Assembly (NCBI GenBank): GCA_043228905.1
Contig: JBHGNT010000015.1
Span: forward strand, 3,720,001 to 3,784,000
DNA from: Azolla caroliniana
Taxonomy: Eukaryota; Polypodiophyta
DNA: 64,000 nucleotides
Direction: 5' to 3'
Shown: piece after piece, positions 50,131 to 62,307 of the stretch
How the letters are laid out: each line of letters begins with the position of its first letter
Numbering within the stretch: the first letter of the stretch is position 1
Program-made: the position numbers and the translations under genes
The notes under the pieces: model-generated
Database searches by the model: none
What the model was told of the DNA's origin: nothing
The model's input: only the letters and a program-made list of their open reading frames with translations

Positions 50131-50520
50131 TTTTTAGGGTTTGGTGCCTTGGAGAAAGGTCGCAGTACCTATAGAAAACCATAAACTTTTCACCTTTTTC
50201 GTTGTGGGTTTTTCTTAGGGTTCAGATCTCTCTCTCTCTCTCTCTCTCATGCTCTGTTTTTAGGTTTTGGTGCCTCGGAGAATGTCATAATACGAATAGA
50301 AAACCATAAACTTTTCACTTTTCTCGCTGTGGTTTCTCAGTGTTTTTTTCTTAGGGTTAGATCTCTCTCTCTCTCACTCACTCTCTCTCTCTCTCTCTCT
50401 CTCTCTGTTTGTGATGTTCGGTTATTAGGGTTTGGTGCCTTGGAGAAGGCCATGGTGCCAATAGAAAACCATAAACTGTTCGCCTTTTATGTTGTGGGTT
50501 TCTCAGTGTTTGTTTTCATA
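50131..50520 (+). repeat. Three-copy tandem repeat with CT microsatellites in the leader of the DUF1005 gene
   Basis: Three imperfect copies begin near 50131, 50254 and 50421. Each contains AGGGTTTGGTGCCTTGGAGAA (or close variant), a 'TAGAAAACCATAAACTTTTC' word and a TGTGG(G)TTTCTCAGTG word. Long CT runs separate the copies (about 50229-50248 and 50360-50408). The block lies 100-490 bases before the start codon, consistent with promoter or 5' UTR. Confidence 0.85.
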
Positions 50521-50622
50521 CGGTTTAGCGATCTGCAGAAAGTCTCCTGAAAACAAAAACACCCCTACCCTTGTCTCCATGTGAGAAATGGAAGTAGAAG
50601 CTCTAATTTCTCTGTCATTACG

Positions 50623-52366
50623 ATGGATGCTATGGATTTCATCAGAGTGAGTGTCTCCTCCTTGGCCTTACGATTTAATGAGGCAGAAGAAGCTGCTGCT
50701 TCTTCTTCTTACTTTTGTAAGATCAAATTACATGATTTCCCTATCCAAACAGCAGTGATTCCAGTACTAAACCCTAAAACAATTCCTAACCCTAACCCTA
50801 AGACTTACTCAGGTCCCGACCCTAACCCTAACGCAAACAACAACTCGAACCTGAACCCCTGCCCCAGCCCTAATTTGGTCCATCAAACTTCAAGGACCAA
50901 TTCTCGCACTTATCATCGAATTGGAGGTTCCGAAGATGAACAAACTTATTTTTCAAATAGTATCAGAGCTAACTTTTACTTGGACAAACCAGCCCTAAGC
51001 AAACTATTGCATCACAATCTCCATTGCTTTGGAGCTTATTCTTCTTCTTCGTCATCATCTTCTTTTGCTTACCTTGAAATTGTTGTCTTTTCGGGAAGCC
51101 AAATAAGGGGAAGGCGAAGAAAAAGAGAAGAAGCAGAAAGTAAAGTGAGACAAATAGGAAGCCTCAAGATTAGGGTTTGTCAAGAATGGTCAGAAGGTAG
51201 GGTTAGATCCCTGGAGGTATGCCATGGATGGACCAGCATTAATGGGAAGAAAAAGACCGAGTGTAATAGTAGCAAAACTAATAATGCCGAAATTCATCTT
51301 CTTGTTAAAGTAGAACCTGACCCGAGGTTTTTGTTCTGCTTTGATGGAGATCCTGTATTAAGCTCCCAGATTGTGCAGACTTTGGGGAATTGTAAACAAC
51401 CTATCTTTAGTTGCAAGTTTAGTCGAGACAGGAGCTCGAGAAGTGGGTACGCGTTTCTGTTTCTGTTTTCTTTCATTGCTATCAATTTTTTTATTGTGTC
51501 TTTAACTCTTATTTATTAAGAAAAGAACAACCCTCTCTTAATGTAGATTGGAATCTGCTCTTTTCCATGAAGTTTTCATTTAATTCTCAAATCAAGTTTA
51601 AAAAAAGTCAAGCTTGATGAAGTGTGATGTGATATATTGTATGTGCAACTATAGGTTGGAGGATGCTTTCAAGGGATGGGCAATTTCATCAAACAGAGAA
51701 AAAGAGAAAGAGAAGAAAAGGGAACGGAAAGGATGGCTTGTTATGATCCATGATCTATCTGGCTCCCCAGTTGCAGCAGCATCTATGGTGACACCATTTG
51801 TGCCTTCAGCAGGCTCCAATCATGTGAGTCGATCTAATCCGGGGGCATGGCTTATCCTCCGATCTGATCCTGGTGGTGTAAGTTCTTGGTGTCCATGGGG
51901 TCGATTAGAAGCTTGGCGAGAACAAGGTCTAATCAAAGGTGGAGTTGGGTTTAGATTCCAGCTTGTTCCAGAAGGTGGTGGTATCAACATCAACAGCATT
52001 AGTGATGGCATCTTAATTTCGGAGACGGTCATAAACACAAACAAAGGTGGAGAATTTTCTATAGATACATCAAAAGCTTGTCCCACTCTTTTGTCTCCTA
52101 CAGGTAGTCCACAAAGTAGTGGAGATTTTGCATTCAATATGGCCGTTTGTGGCTTGGATGGTTTTGTCATGAGTTGTACTGTTGGAGGAAAAGGGGGTCG
52201 AAGTTATAATAAGGATCGAATGAAACCAGAAGTCCAAGTTGCAGTACGCCATCTCTCTTCTGTGGAAGATTCTGCAGTCTTCATGGCTTTGGCTGCAGCC
52301 ATTGATCTTAGTATTGATGCCTGCCAGTCATTCACAAGAAAGCTTAGGAAAGAGTTCTCTGATTAG
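50623..52366 (+). CDS. DUF1005 family plant protein, 2 exons, 511 aa
   Basis: Exon 1 is 50623-51446 and exon 2 is 51655-52366, joined GT-AG in phase 2 and ending at TAG. The start MDAMDFIRVSVSSLALRF matches the family start. Further landmarks in order are CKIKLHDFP, LHLLVKV-like LLVKVEPDPRFLFCFDGDP, CKFSRDRSSRSG across the intron, RKGWLVMIHDLSGSPVAAAS, MVTPFVPSAGSNHVSRSNPG, AWLILRSDPGG, WGRLEAWREQG and a C-terminal ALAAAIDLSIDACQSF. These are hallmarks of the plant DUF1005 family (Arabidopsis members about 460 aa). Molecular function is not established. Exon 1 also holds an Asn/Pro-rich insert coded by telomere-like CCCTAA repeats (about residues 45-85), which the usual family members lack as far as I recall. 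An ATG-TGA minimal upstream frame sits at 50579-50584. Confidence 0.93.
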
Positions 52367-54517
52367 CTTGTTTCTTAGAATTTATTAGCTAACCCACCTT
52401 TTCATTAGGGAACGTGGCAAATTTTGCAATACAAATGTATGAAGGCACTTTTACATGTTTTATTATTAACTTCTCCATTTTGTATGTATCTGACATTGTA
52501 GCCTTATTAAGCTGTCGGGATCAATCTGCACTATATAGAAGCAATTTTATACCCCATTTTGATGTGTATTCTCTTTCATTGTATTCTGTTTCCTAAATTG
52601 TAAAATCCTTCCTGGATAGATCTGACTGTCGGATTATTCAAACATTGTCTCTATGATGGCACTGTAAGATCTACTACGACTGATTCTGTTACAAGCTCAA
52701 AACCAAGTGAATTAGCTGTTGTGTCTAGTTGGACTGCTCTTGTTAGGAACTCATTGCCCTCAATAAAAGTGAGACATTACAAATAATGTAAATAGCATGT
52801 TATAACAAACTCGCATTAAAGTGCTGGATTACAAGCTCTATGCTTCACATGCAATACAAGAAGTCAAACCTGACAACCTGATATGTAGGAAATTTTGGAA
52901 TTTATGGTATATACTAATGTGTAAAATAGTAAAACCTAATAGCGATACAATGAATCTGTCAATTCTTAAGGAGCTATGACATGATCCAAAGGAAAAGAAA
53001 TCCAAATGATCGCCAACAAACTGGTATGGGCATTGAGAAACTAAATTCACAAGAATACTAGTTGAATAGCCAGCCAATTCATGAGAAAGTATGACTTAAG
53101 AATCAAAATAGACATTGAGAAGTTTGTGTGCAAAAAATGTATCTAAATGATTGAAGAAATGTACAATACAACAAAAAAATTCTCAAGCATTTGAATCTAA
53201 AGAACCAGCGATGTGATTGCCATAAGCAAAGCAACCTGAAAAGGTTTACTCATTACCATGAGATTTAGGATAAATTTGATGAGATGGTAGCAATTTTCTA
53301 TGTAAAGACACTAAAAGTTCCATTAATGAGATTAGGATGAAATTGAGGAGTTGGTGAAGCAGTTTTATGCACAAAGATTCTATACATTCCTTAATTGTCA
53401 TAGGTGTATACTTGGGCAAGATATCTCTTTCCTCACATTATTCAAATTCCTTAATATAAACAACCGTAATATATATATATACATATATCTCATTCTTACA
53501 ATGTTTAGACATCTTAGACAATCATTGCCTCATTGAAAAGAGATGTATTGTTGTACCTTAGAACTTAACCGTGACACACAAAGACTCTCATTGCCACTTA
53601 TACCTCAATATCACCTTCTCTCACCAAATTTTTTTCATTTCTCCTCATAAGACATCTAAGAAGTGTCTAGGAGACTCCTTCGGTTATTGATTTAGTTCCT
53701 TTCTCATCCCCAAAGAATTTGGGGGCAAAAACCAAACATTTCACAAGAGCTTACTATGAATCCAAATATTTTCCATGAAACTTATTTGCTCCCTTCATGA
53801 ACATGGGTTTACAGCATTTAGATCTTATGCTTCTTTGGAGTTATGCTACTTCACACTCAGTGGAAGGTTTGGCGCTTACATTGCTCCATATGCATAGTAG
53901 TAAATATCCTTTAATTGTCAGAGCAGCACGGTGACAAAGCAAATAAATTGTATGACAATGCAACATGTAAAATATGGTTGCAAGTGATGCAAAGAAAACG
54001 CCCTCCATTTCATGAAAATAATCGTAAATTTAGGTAAGGAAAACACCCTCCAGTTTAACAGAAAATCCAACAAAATTCTCATATTTTCTTACCGGTTTTT
54101 ATTACCCATGGAATCGGAAGAAAATATTTACATACTTTTGCAGTTCCAAAATATAAAAGGGGCAGAAAACCTTATTGTTTACATCCTGATAGTGAAAAAA
54201 TCATAAAAGAGGAAGATTTCCTGAGAGTTCCATTACACCTCCTATGTCATAGACGACAATCCAATAATATCCGATCATTTTCTAATAATGAAAAGCGAGC
54301 TTCGCCCATTGTTAATGAGAATTTTCAGCTTCTCAGAAGATAGGCCACTTTGATAAGTTAATTTTCATGATTTTAGCCAGTAATTATATTGATTTACTTA
54401 TTTATTTATTTAGGTATAAATATATGACAGTTCGCAATAGTAACGACGAGAGATTCTCACTAGAGAGGAAGCTAGAAAAATAGTAGTAAAAGAAAACTAG
54501 ATTTCTCAAGAGTGACA
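52367..54517. other. Intergenic DNA between two convergent genes
   Basis: Holds the 3' flanks of the DUF1005 gene (+) and the unknown 10-exon gene (-). AT-rich, with an AT run near 53470-53485. No gene, RNA or transposon domain was recognised. Confidence 0.5.
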
Positions 54518-57500
54518 TTAGACCTTGGATGGAGTTTGACGACGTCGGCGAGGGGTGGAGATTGGTAGTGCATTCGTTTCACGCTGAGACGCTGACATGG
54601 CTTTAACAGGAGTAGCTCTTAATCTTGCAGAGCGCCTCAACCCTGTTGACTCTGTATCATGAGATGCAAGAGTATATTCAGGACATGCATAACACTCTCA
54701 GCCAACAAATTCTCATTTCCACAGGAACATGCAACGTTCTCATTTGCACAAGAGAGAAAGGTATAACATTCCCATTTACGCAAGAGTTTCTGTAATAATC
54801 TCATTTATATATGAAATGCACATTGCCACTTGCCGACAACAACAGCAGCAAAGCAACATTCTCGTTTTCACAAGGCATAAAACAGTCATTTAAACAAGAA
54901 ATTTACCTCTTTCTCATTTACGAGGAAAATAAAATTCTCATTCCCATTTACGCAAGAGAAACATATAACATTACCATTACACAAGAACGTCTGACATTCT
55001 CTTTTACCTAAGACAAATATACAGCATTCTTATTCACACAAAAGAAACATATCAAGTTCTCATTTGCAAAAGAGAAATGTATTTTGCGATAAGAGCAACC
55101 TAACCATACTAACTTACATTAGAAATTTATAATATCACCATTTACACAAGAAAACTATATCTACCTGGTGTTGCAACAAAAAGATTGACGTTTTCCATGT
55201 CCAAGCTTGAATTCTTGTCGGGTGAGGAAGCTACCTGAACATTGAACAAAGCTTTTCCATGTTATACGAACATCCAAGCCTTCATTACATTGCCTTTTCA
55301 CATACAGTTATGAATAAGAAGCTTGCGAAAGACTGACAAAAAAAGGAAGGGATTTTCTAACCAGCCCCACCTCTTCCACTATTTTCTTCACATATCCTGA
55401 TGTTGCCATGTCTGCATTACTTCCACCACGTTTTGTTGTAGCTTTTCCACGCTTTCGGACACTTGTGTCAGTCTCTTTTAATGATAATGATGATGAGGAT
55501 ACAGAAGTAAGGGCTGCTGAATCACTCCTGGACTTTGGCAGAACTGCAGTTGTAGGTGAATGTGTTCGTCCATTTGAACCCTCTATACTCTCACCTGTTT
55601 TAGGAAAAAGGATACATTCATTTCCTATTTTTAACGGGAACAAAACACACGTAATTAACTACAAGTTTTCTACAAGTTGTAGAACCTTCTTATAATTTCC
55701 TATTGCTTTATCTACGAAAAGAAATATTATCTGAGTATTAAAGAAACAAGTCCTACACATTGCTCACAACTGTATTACCAAATTTGCAGTACAAAATCTG
55801 AACGAATATACAAATAAAATCTACAATATTCCTATATAGCTTTGGTTTTTCCTTGTATTTCCTATCGGTTCATGTATAAACTTAGTTGTGAAGAGAAATT
55901 TCGCAAGTACTGACAATCACCTTCTGCTTCACAGGACACGATGTTTGATTTCTGTATCTCAACCTTCTGGTCCATTTCGGGTATGGCCATATCCTCAAAG
56001 CGCAACATTGTGGAATCCTTTAAGTTATTATCAGGACATGATGATGAAGTGTCAGAACTATTTTCATCGTTGATTGCAGATTGAGCTGTTACTCCACTAT
56101 TTCTTTTATCAGTATCCAGTTCATCATAGAGATTAAACTCACAGAGAGAAGATGCAGACAAACATGTCGAGACATTTGGTTCTTTGTCACTGATTCTGTT
56201 ATCTGCCTCTAAAGCGATGAATTTTGGCTCTAGAGTGCAACTAATCAATTTATTAGAATCATTTTTGTCTTCCTGACACAAGGTCAAAACCTCTTCCATA
56301 GACTCATTTGCACCAACTTCCTTCAAAATCTTATTACATACATCCACACTTGGTTTAGATCCACAGGATTCCATGTGACATAAATCCAAATTTTCCATAT
56401 CATCCAAATTTATGTTCAATCCACTCGATTCCATTTGGTATAAAACAGAATTTCCCATATTGTCCTTTTCAACTGCAGAATCCAGGCCGATCTGTGAGGC
56501 TTTTAACAAGCAACTACTTTGAGGAGGGGATGCTATTACGACATTAGAACACATCTGACTTTCTACCACAGAAGGACTGTCAGTGAAATCCATACTAGAC
56601 ATTATGCATGAAACCACCTCCCTGGTAAGACTATCAACATCCATTGCTCCAATATGACCTGCATACAGAGTTTGGTTAATGTAAACCATAAAATTAGGAT
56701 ATGTTTCAAATTGTGGTGCAACTATAAAATGTATGGAGGTTTAGTCTAGTGGAAACTATGGGGAAAACTTCACCTGGAATCAATGGAGATCCATTGATGT
56801 CGATGATCTCCTGCAATGAAAAGAGAAGTTTATATGTTTTTAACTGACCTTGAACGGGATTATGAAATGTGATACTTCCTTTAGCAGGGTTGCCTTTTTA
56901 CAGTGAACGTCACTCTACTCTTCCAAAATCTCCATTCACATTTTCAAAATATGCAAAAGTTGTAGAAAGACTATAGATGGCAAATATGACTTCATACCTC
57001 ACTAGTATTCTTTGCATCTGGTTTATGTTTCAGCGGTGTACTTTCTTCTGCAGTAACAATTAATAAACTAGATTAACTCAAAAGAAAGATAATTATGAAG
57101 TAGACATAAAAAATAATGTTATTTATAAAATTATTGATACAGACTCAACAATGTGGTGAACGCTCAAAAACATATTCGAGGCAATGAAATTATAAGAACT
57201 TGTAAATAGTAATGAAGATAACACAATGATATCGGCGAAACTATACCTATTCATGATAATGCACATGAATGAGACATATCATGCTGCATATTTATTTCAC
57301 CATCGTCACTATCACAGATGTCGAAAAGATACCTTCAAATTTAACTTTTATTAATTCGAAATAAGAGAGATAACGCTATTTGTAAAACGTTCAATATAGT
57401 CTTAAAAATTTGTTGTATGTTTACAGGATCGTAGTAGGCCATAAAATTATACGAACTTCTAAATAATAATCAGGGTTACACATTTATAATAACCAAACTT

Positions 57501-59467
57501 TTATCTAACCCAGGCATTTGTTTACATCAAATCAGATTAGAGCTATCAAAATGTATATTCATTTCTTCATGCAGCTAACAAAGGCATGTCGTCTAAATGT
57601 GCTTACTCTATCAAAACGCTGTATTCTTTGAACAGAAAAATCATTTCTATTATTTAAGATGAGGAACTCAAAAACAGTGAGAGCAACACATCGCTGTGCT
57701 GCATTGTTTTTTGGAAATAGCGTCTCTGAAATTATATCAAGAAAAGAGAAGGATGAACATCTAAGAAAGACATAACTTCCTTGCCAGCTGCTGAGTGAAT
57801 CTAATGATGCTCATATTCCCTTCTAACTTATACAAAGATACACATACGTATATAATATTAATGGTAATAAATGACTAAGGACCTGATTCATTCACTTGCT
57901 CCCGAATGGAATGCTCCACAGGAACGTTGCAAGCATATGGTGACTCACAAACACCACTAGCATCAGAATTCGTAGAGATTTCAGATTCTTGGACATCTTC
58001 AATGATACCATAGCAGATTAGCACTTGTTTGGTTGCATCAGAACACAGCGAATATCGTTCTACATACGCAACTAGTTCTTCTTTGAGGAAATTTCTAGGC
58101 TGTCAAAGTCAAGAATTCACTTAGTGAAAATCCACAAGCAAATTTTGCAACAGGTATCTCATGTATTGTCAGACTCATTCATCAATATTACAGAGACAAG
58201 GTATAACAATATTTACCCACCTCTGCATCACACTCAAAGGCAAGCCGAAAAAATCCCATAGCTACAGTGTGTTTCTCTATTGCTTCAGCTAGTTTGACTT
58301 GCTCCATCCAATAATTAGCAGACCTGAGCATTCTTATTGCAGCTTTCTTAAACACGTGAGGAGAATCCATCTTTTTGCGAATTGGAAAGCTATTGGCTTG
58401 TAAGCTTGTAGTAAGGGGAGTCTTTGTAAATCCTTTAATTGATGGCAACGTTTTATCACTAGGTATACGCGCAACAATCATGCTTTTAGATGTCTGTCTA
58501 GATCCCTGATATGAAGATCGTTTACTGAACATTTCGAAAGAGTTATAAGCAGCTGAAACGGAAATATGACTTTCTGGTTTTGTGCCTGCAGTCTTAGATG
58601 ATATAGAATAGCGCCTGTTTGGTGTGATTATCGGTTTCTCGTTTTGTTTCCTGGTCAACGTTTCTTCTCCTTTTCTGACAGAAGGCGTAGAAATCTGCTC
58701 GCTGCTTCAGACAAATAAAAACATTTGATTCAAGAAGAAATTAACCAAACTCAATACAACTATAAATTATGTGCTTAAGATTGATGTTTTATAATACCTT
58801 CTTGACACCGCATTTGTTCTTGCTGATCTTTCAAGAAATGGTTCTTTCTTAATCCCAGATATCCTTGATCGGGCAGGCGCTAAAACATGACAATTTTCAA
58901 GCATCACATATCGGTCCCTCAAGAAATATCGTTTCGTTAATCCTCGATATTTCCACTAAATTACTCGTTATGAGGTAGCAGAGGAAATATAAATAAAATC
59001 GTTTTTTGTGTCCTGTCTTTAGAATGAGCTAGGAGGGGAGCCATAATGGAATTCAAAAACGCAGATAAAATCAGAATATGGCAATTACCAGACGGCAGTA
59101 TTCAAGGACAGGTTTATACCACAATGAAATTTCACATTTTATGACAGAGAATTGACATTAAGGAAAAAAGAGAGAAAGAGAGTAAGGTTTTGCCAGATCA
59201 CTCCGCTTCAAAGGCATTTCACAGCATCTCAATGAAATCAAAACGATCTAATTACAGACAGAGATTTTACACAATGCTATTCCAAGAAGCAAAGAGAAGT
59301 AATACAAGGTCGATTCTTTCCTTTCTCTGGTCATCTTCAAGAAACAAGCTAAGGAGGAGCCGCCATGCCCGTTGATCAAAGGGACACAGACAGACAACAA
59401 GATGACGATGGATAAAGGAAATGGACGTGATGAGAGAATTACCAGGAAAGGGGGTGGGAGGATGCAT
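54518..59467 (-). CDS. Plant-type protein of unknown function, 10 exons, 685 aa
   Basis: Minus-strand exons in order: 59467-59443, 58879-58798, 58701-58221, 58099-57883, 57047-56998, 56810-56774, 56658-55921, 55594-55362, 55234-55165 and 54642-54518. All junctions are GT-AG and phases agree; exon 8 could end 9 bases earlier. The product starts MHPPTPFPAPARSR and continues with a basic Ser/Arg-rich stretch. A predicted helical module spans about 145-220 (FKKAAIRMLRSANYWMEQ, AMGFFRLAFECDAE, FLKEELVAYVERYSLC). A long acidic Ser-rich middle follows, and the last exon has a basic end (LRRSARLRATP, TPRRRRQTPSK). The 'RSANYW..KLAEA..GFF(K/R)LA' module recalls plant proteins without assigned function. 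The basic motifs would suit nuclear location, but that is inference. The small exons 5 and 6 (50 and 37 bases) are the least certain. Confidence 0.75.
54690..55160. repeat. Intronic minisatellite of about 30-38 bp degenerate units
   Basis: More than ten units fit a rough consensus ACATTCTCATTTACACAAGA followed by GAAAC(A)TATA. They are seen with variation at about 54717, 54735, 54765, 54857, 54912, 54938, 54968, 54992, 55022, 55053 and 55137. The array fills most of the intron before the last exon of the unknown 10-exon gene (intron 55164-54643). Units diverge strongly, so the array is old. Confidence 0.75.
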
Positions 59468-59531
59468 GGAGAACCTTGCTCTCTCAGCTTCTGCCTGGTC
59501 TGCAGGCCTTCGAGGAAGATGGATATGGCTG

Positions 59532-59578
<47 letters not shown>

Positions 59579-59610
59579 CGGCCCTCGTTCGCGCGCTTAC
59601 GATCCTAATT
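59468..59610 (-). promoter_or_regulatory. 5' leader/promoter of the unknown 10-exon gene with a GA/CT microsatellite
   Basis: Directly upstream of the 59467 start on the minus strand lies a GA run (CT on the coding strand) at about 59535-59579. Pyrimidine-rich CT runs shortly upstream of a start codon are common in plant core promoters and leaders. No ATG occurs between the run and the assigned start. Confidence 0.45.
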
Positions 59611-60240
59611 TAAATATTTTGGTTTCACACTTGTCCGGACAAAGACAAGAAAATAAAAATTCATAATAAAAGGCGTTCCTTAGAAAGCCTTTTGTTTTGT
59701 ACATATATGTAAATTTGGAATGTATGCTCGGGAAATTCCATGCAATTAGTGGGATGAAGCCATGCATTCGATTCTCACTTGTCTGATTAAATATTTTGGT
59801 TTCACACTTGTCCGGACAAAGACAAGAAGATAAATAATAGGGAAAAGTACCAGGATACCCCTGGAAGTTCGTCTATTTACTAGAATGCCCCTGAAAGTTC
59901 CAAATTTACTAAACTACCCCTATGTCCAAAAAATTACACTTTATAAAGTAATTATACACTCAAATCTACAAGCCCTATTTAGCAAAGATGGAAGAAATGG
60001 ACCCAAACTAGCCCTATTTACGAAATATTTGAGTGTATAAATTACTTTATAAAGTGCATGTTTATCTTATACAATAAGATTTGAGTGTATAATTTCACAG
60101 AACTTCCAGGGGTATCCTGGTACTTTTCCCTAAATAATATTCATAGTAAAAGGCGTTCCTTCAATAGCCTTTTTGTTTGTATATGTATGTATACTCGGGA
60201 AATTCCGTGAAATTAGTGGGATGAAGCTATGCTTTCGATT
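59611..60240. repeat. Tandem duplication of a 177-bp unit, second copy interrupted by a MITE
   Basis: Copy 1 is 59611-59787; copy 2 starts at 59788. Both begin TAAATATTTTGGTTTCACAC and continue with TTGTCCGGACAAAGACAAGA. After the MITE the second copy resumes with TTCATAGTAAAAGGCGTTCC and AATTCCGTGAAATTAGTGGG, matching copy 1 in order up to CGATTCTC. The intact first copy is therefore an empty-site control for the insertion. Confidence 0.92.
59840..60130. mobile_element. Mutator-like MITE, 291 bp, 31-bp perfect terminal inverted repeats, 9-bp target duplication
   Basis: The terminal repeat at 59840-59870 (starting GGGAAAAGTACCAGGATACC) is an exact reverse complement of 60100-60130. The element is flanked by direct repeats TAAATAATA at 59831-59839 and 60131-60139. 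A 9-bp duplication is typical of Mutator-like elements. A second inverted pair lies inside: 59938-59965 and 60027-60055 are reverse complements with one base insertion, so most of the element could fold back. No open frame of note; it is non-autonomous. Confidence 0.92.
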
Positions 60241-62307
60241 CTCGGGAACTTCTATTGGCTAGATTGATATTTTTCTCGCAGCCCTGAAGACTTGTCAATT
60301 CCTTCTTTTGACCCTCGATGCTATCATCGCCTGTATTGTCCTATATTTTTTTTGCACGGGCTTTCCATCCCTTTGTGACATGGAAAACTTGTTATTTCTC
60401 TAACCTTGAATGTCTTCTCACTCCAATGGGATGTCGCCTCACTCGATCAATGGGCTAGCTTTGCGTGTTTTTCTACTTAACCCTATGTATCGAAGTATTC
60501 TAGATGAAACTTGTGCATCATAGAAAGACCTACAAGATAACCTATGTATATAATGGGGAAGAGAGTATTTTGTTGATGCAGCCCTACTGTTATTCTAATC
60601 ACGTGGATGGTCTTCCCAGAGCCCCAAGTCAAAGCAACATTAACCTCTACGTTTTGCTTTAGGGACAAAAAAGTTTCTCACTTCATTTCAACACTTCTAT
60701 GAATTACTTCCTTTTCACTTCTTTTGAGAATAATCTTATCATCAAAGTTGCAAGTTTCCAAGCCCATGATAAATTTGATCTTATGACAATGAAACATCTA
60801 GGAAGTGTAATATGATTTATATGTTTCCACCTTTACAATAGCCAATAACGTAACCTCTTAGTTCTCTAGGAGTATTTTGGAATTAAAGCCAAGACAATGC
60901 TTTTTACGTTCTGCATTAGTACCACATTGCAAGAATTGTTTCAAGGGGCCTTGAAATTTGATTTAGTTTCCATAGAAAGGACACTTTATTAATCATATTA
61001 AATGCTACTATATTTAACAAAAATATTGCATGGGCTTGATTGTAGGGGATTAATTTTCTTCCGTTGAACAAGTATTAGTTGAGCTTCTATAAAAGAGACA
61101 CCATTTATATATGATGACGAGCTTTTGATTCATGGGTCTGATTGTAGGGGGATTTTCTTCCGGTGAACAAGTATTGATCGAGCTCCTTAAAAAAGGACAC
61201 CTTTTTTATATGATGATGGGCTTTTGATCCATGTAGGGGAGATTCTTAAAACATACAATTTCTTCTCCATGACAATCTATGCACTTCTATACCATGTCAA
61301 ACCATTCATTCTCCTAATCAATACCATCAATTTGACAATTGGCAAATAATTGAGGATCACTTTATATAGATTTATGTAGAAATAACTTGAGCTTTTGTCA
61401 ATTTTGTTAACTTAGCTAGACACATCATATTCTCAAGTTACTCTAAATAATGCATGTTGTACTTGCTAGAACTACTATGAACACTATTTGTGTATGAAAC
61501 ATGCCCTTGGAAACTCAGGTAGTATTCAACCATTGCAAGAATTGGCATGCACGACATTAAAGAGTTAAAAGTTCTAGTTTGAATTTGTCTGTCACAAAGG
61601 CTGCGCATTTTTTAATATCAATGGTCAAGTCACATGCACAAAAGAGTTATTGTTCTTGAAGTCTCATTCACAGTGTACCTCATCCCTCTTTCTTTTACAT
61701 CCTCATGTGATACTTGTATCAAAAGATTGCAATTTGCATCCATAAAGTTTTGAGTGAATTTGCTTATCGTCATCATTTAAAACATCAAGCCATGGACAAA
61801 ACCCTCTTCTTTCATTTCAGGCAGAATACATTCAAAACAATACCATCTCTAACATTGAATGGAACTTTTATGAGAAGAACACATGATTTACTTGCTTCAA
61901 AGACCCATTGACGTAGTCTTCCGAATCCAAAGTGATTGGGCAGTTTGCTAAGGATTCTATGAGCTACCCTTCAAAACCATGGTTTATAGAGAGTCACACC
62001 AAAAGATGCTAAGTTGTAGTTTCTTTATGGATTCTCATTCTCATAGTATATAATCAAGTCTCACAACGTTTGTTACCATCCATAGAAGGTTATATCATCA
62101 TCTGGTTGATTGATGCTCCAACTGTATTTAAAAGGCTCACATACACAACAATCTGCACTAGTAAAAATGCCTCTAAAGAAAGAAACCCTTTTCATATATA
62201 AAGATTTTTGCAAATTTTGGAGCATTGTTTTTCATAAGGAGCAAGGAAAAAAGAGGATTCCCCCCTTTTTTCATATCTCATTGGCAAGGCAAGGATAAAA
62301 AACCTTT
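60241..62307. other. Intergenic DNA between the MITE region and the helicase gene
   Basis: No gene is supported. A tandem duplication of about 102 bp lies at 61036-61240 (GATTGTAGGG at 61038 and 61140, then TTTTCTTCCG(T/G)TGAACAAG and GATGATG(A/G)(C/G)GAGCTTTTGAT-like words). The right end holds the 3' UTR of the helicase gene. Confidence 0.5.

Noticed and set aside
54690-55160. CRISPR-like appearance of regularly repeated short units
   Set aside because: Units are contiguous and degenerate, with no conserved repeat/unique spacer alternation, and this is a eukaryotic intron.
59372-59666. Plus-strand frames of 78-81 codons with Glu-Arg runs
   Set aside because: Caused by the GA microsatellite in the leader of the minus-strand gene.
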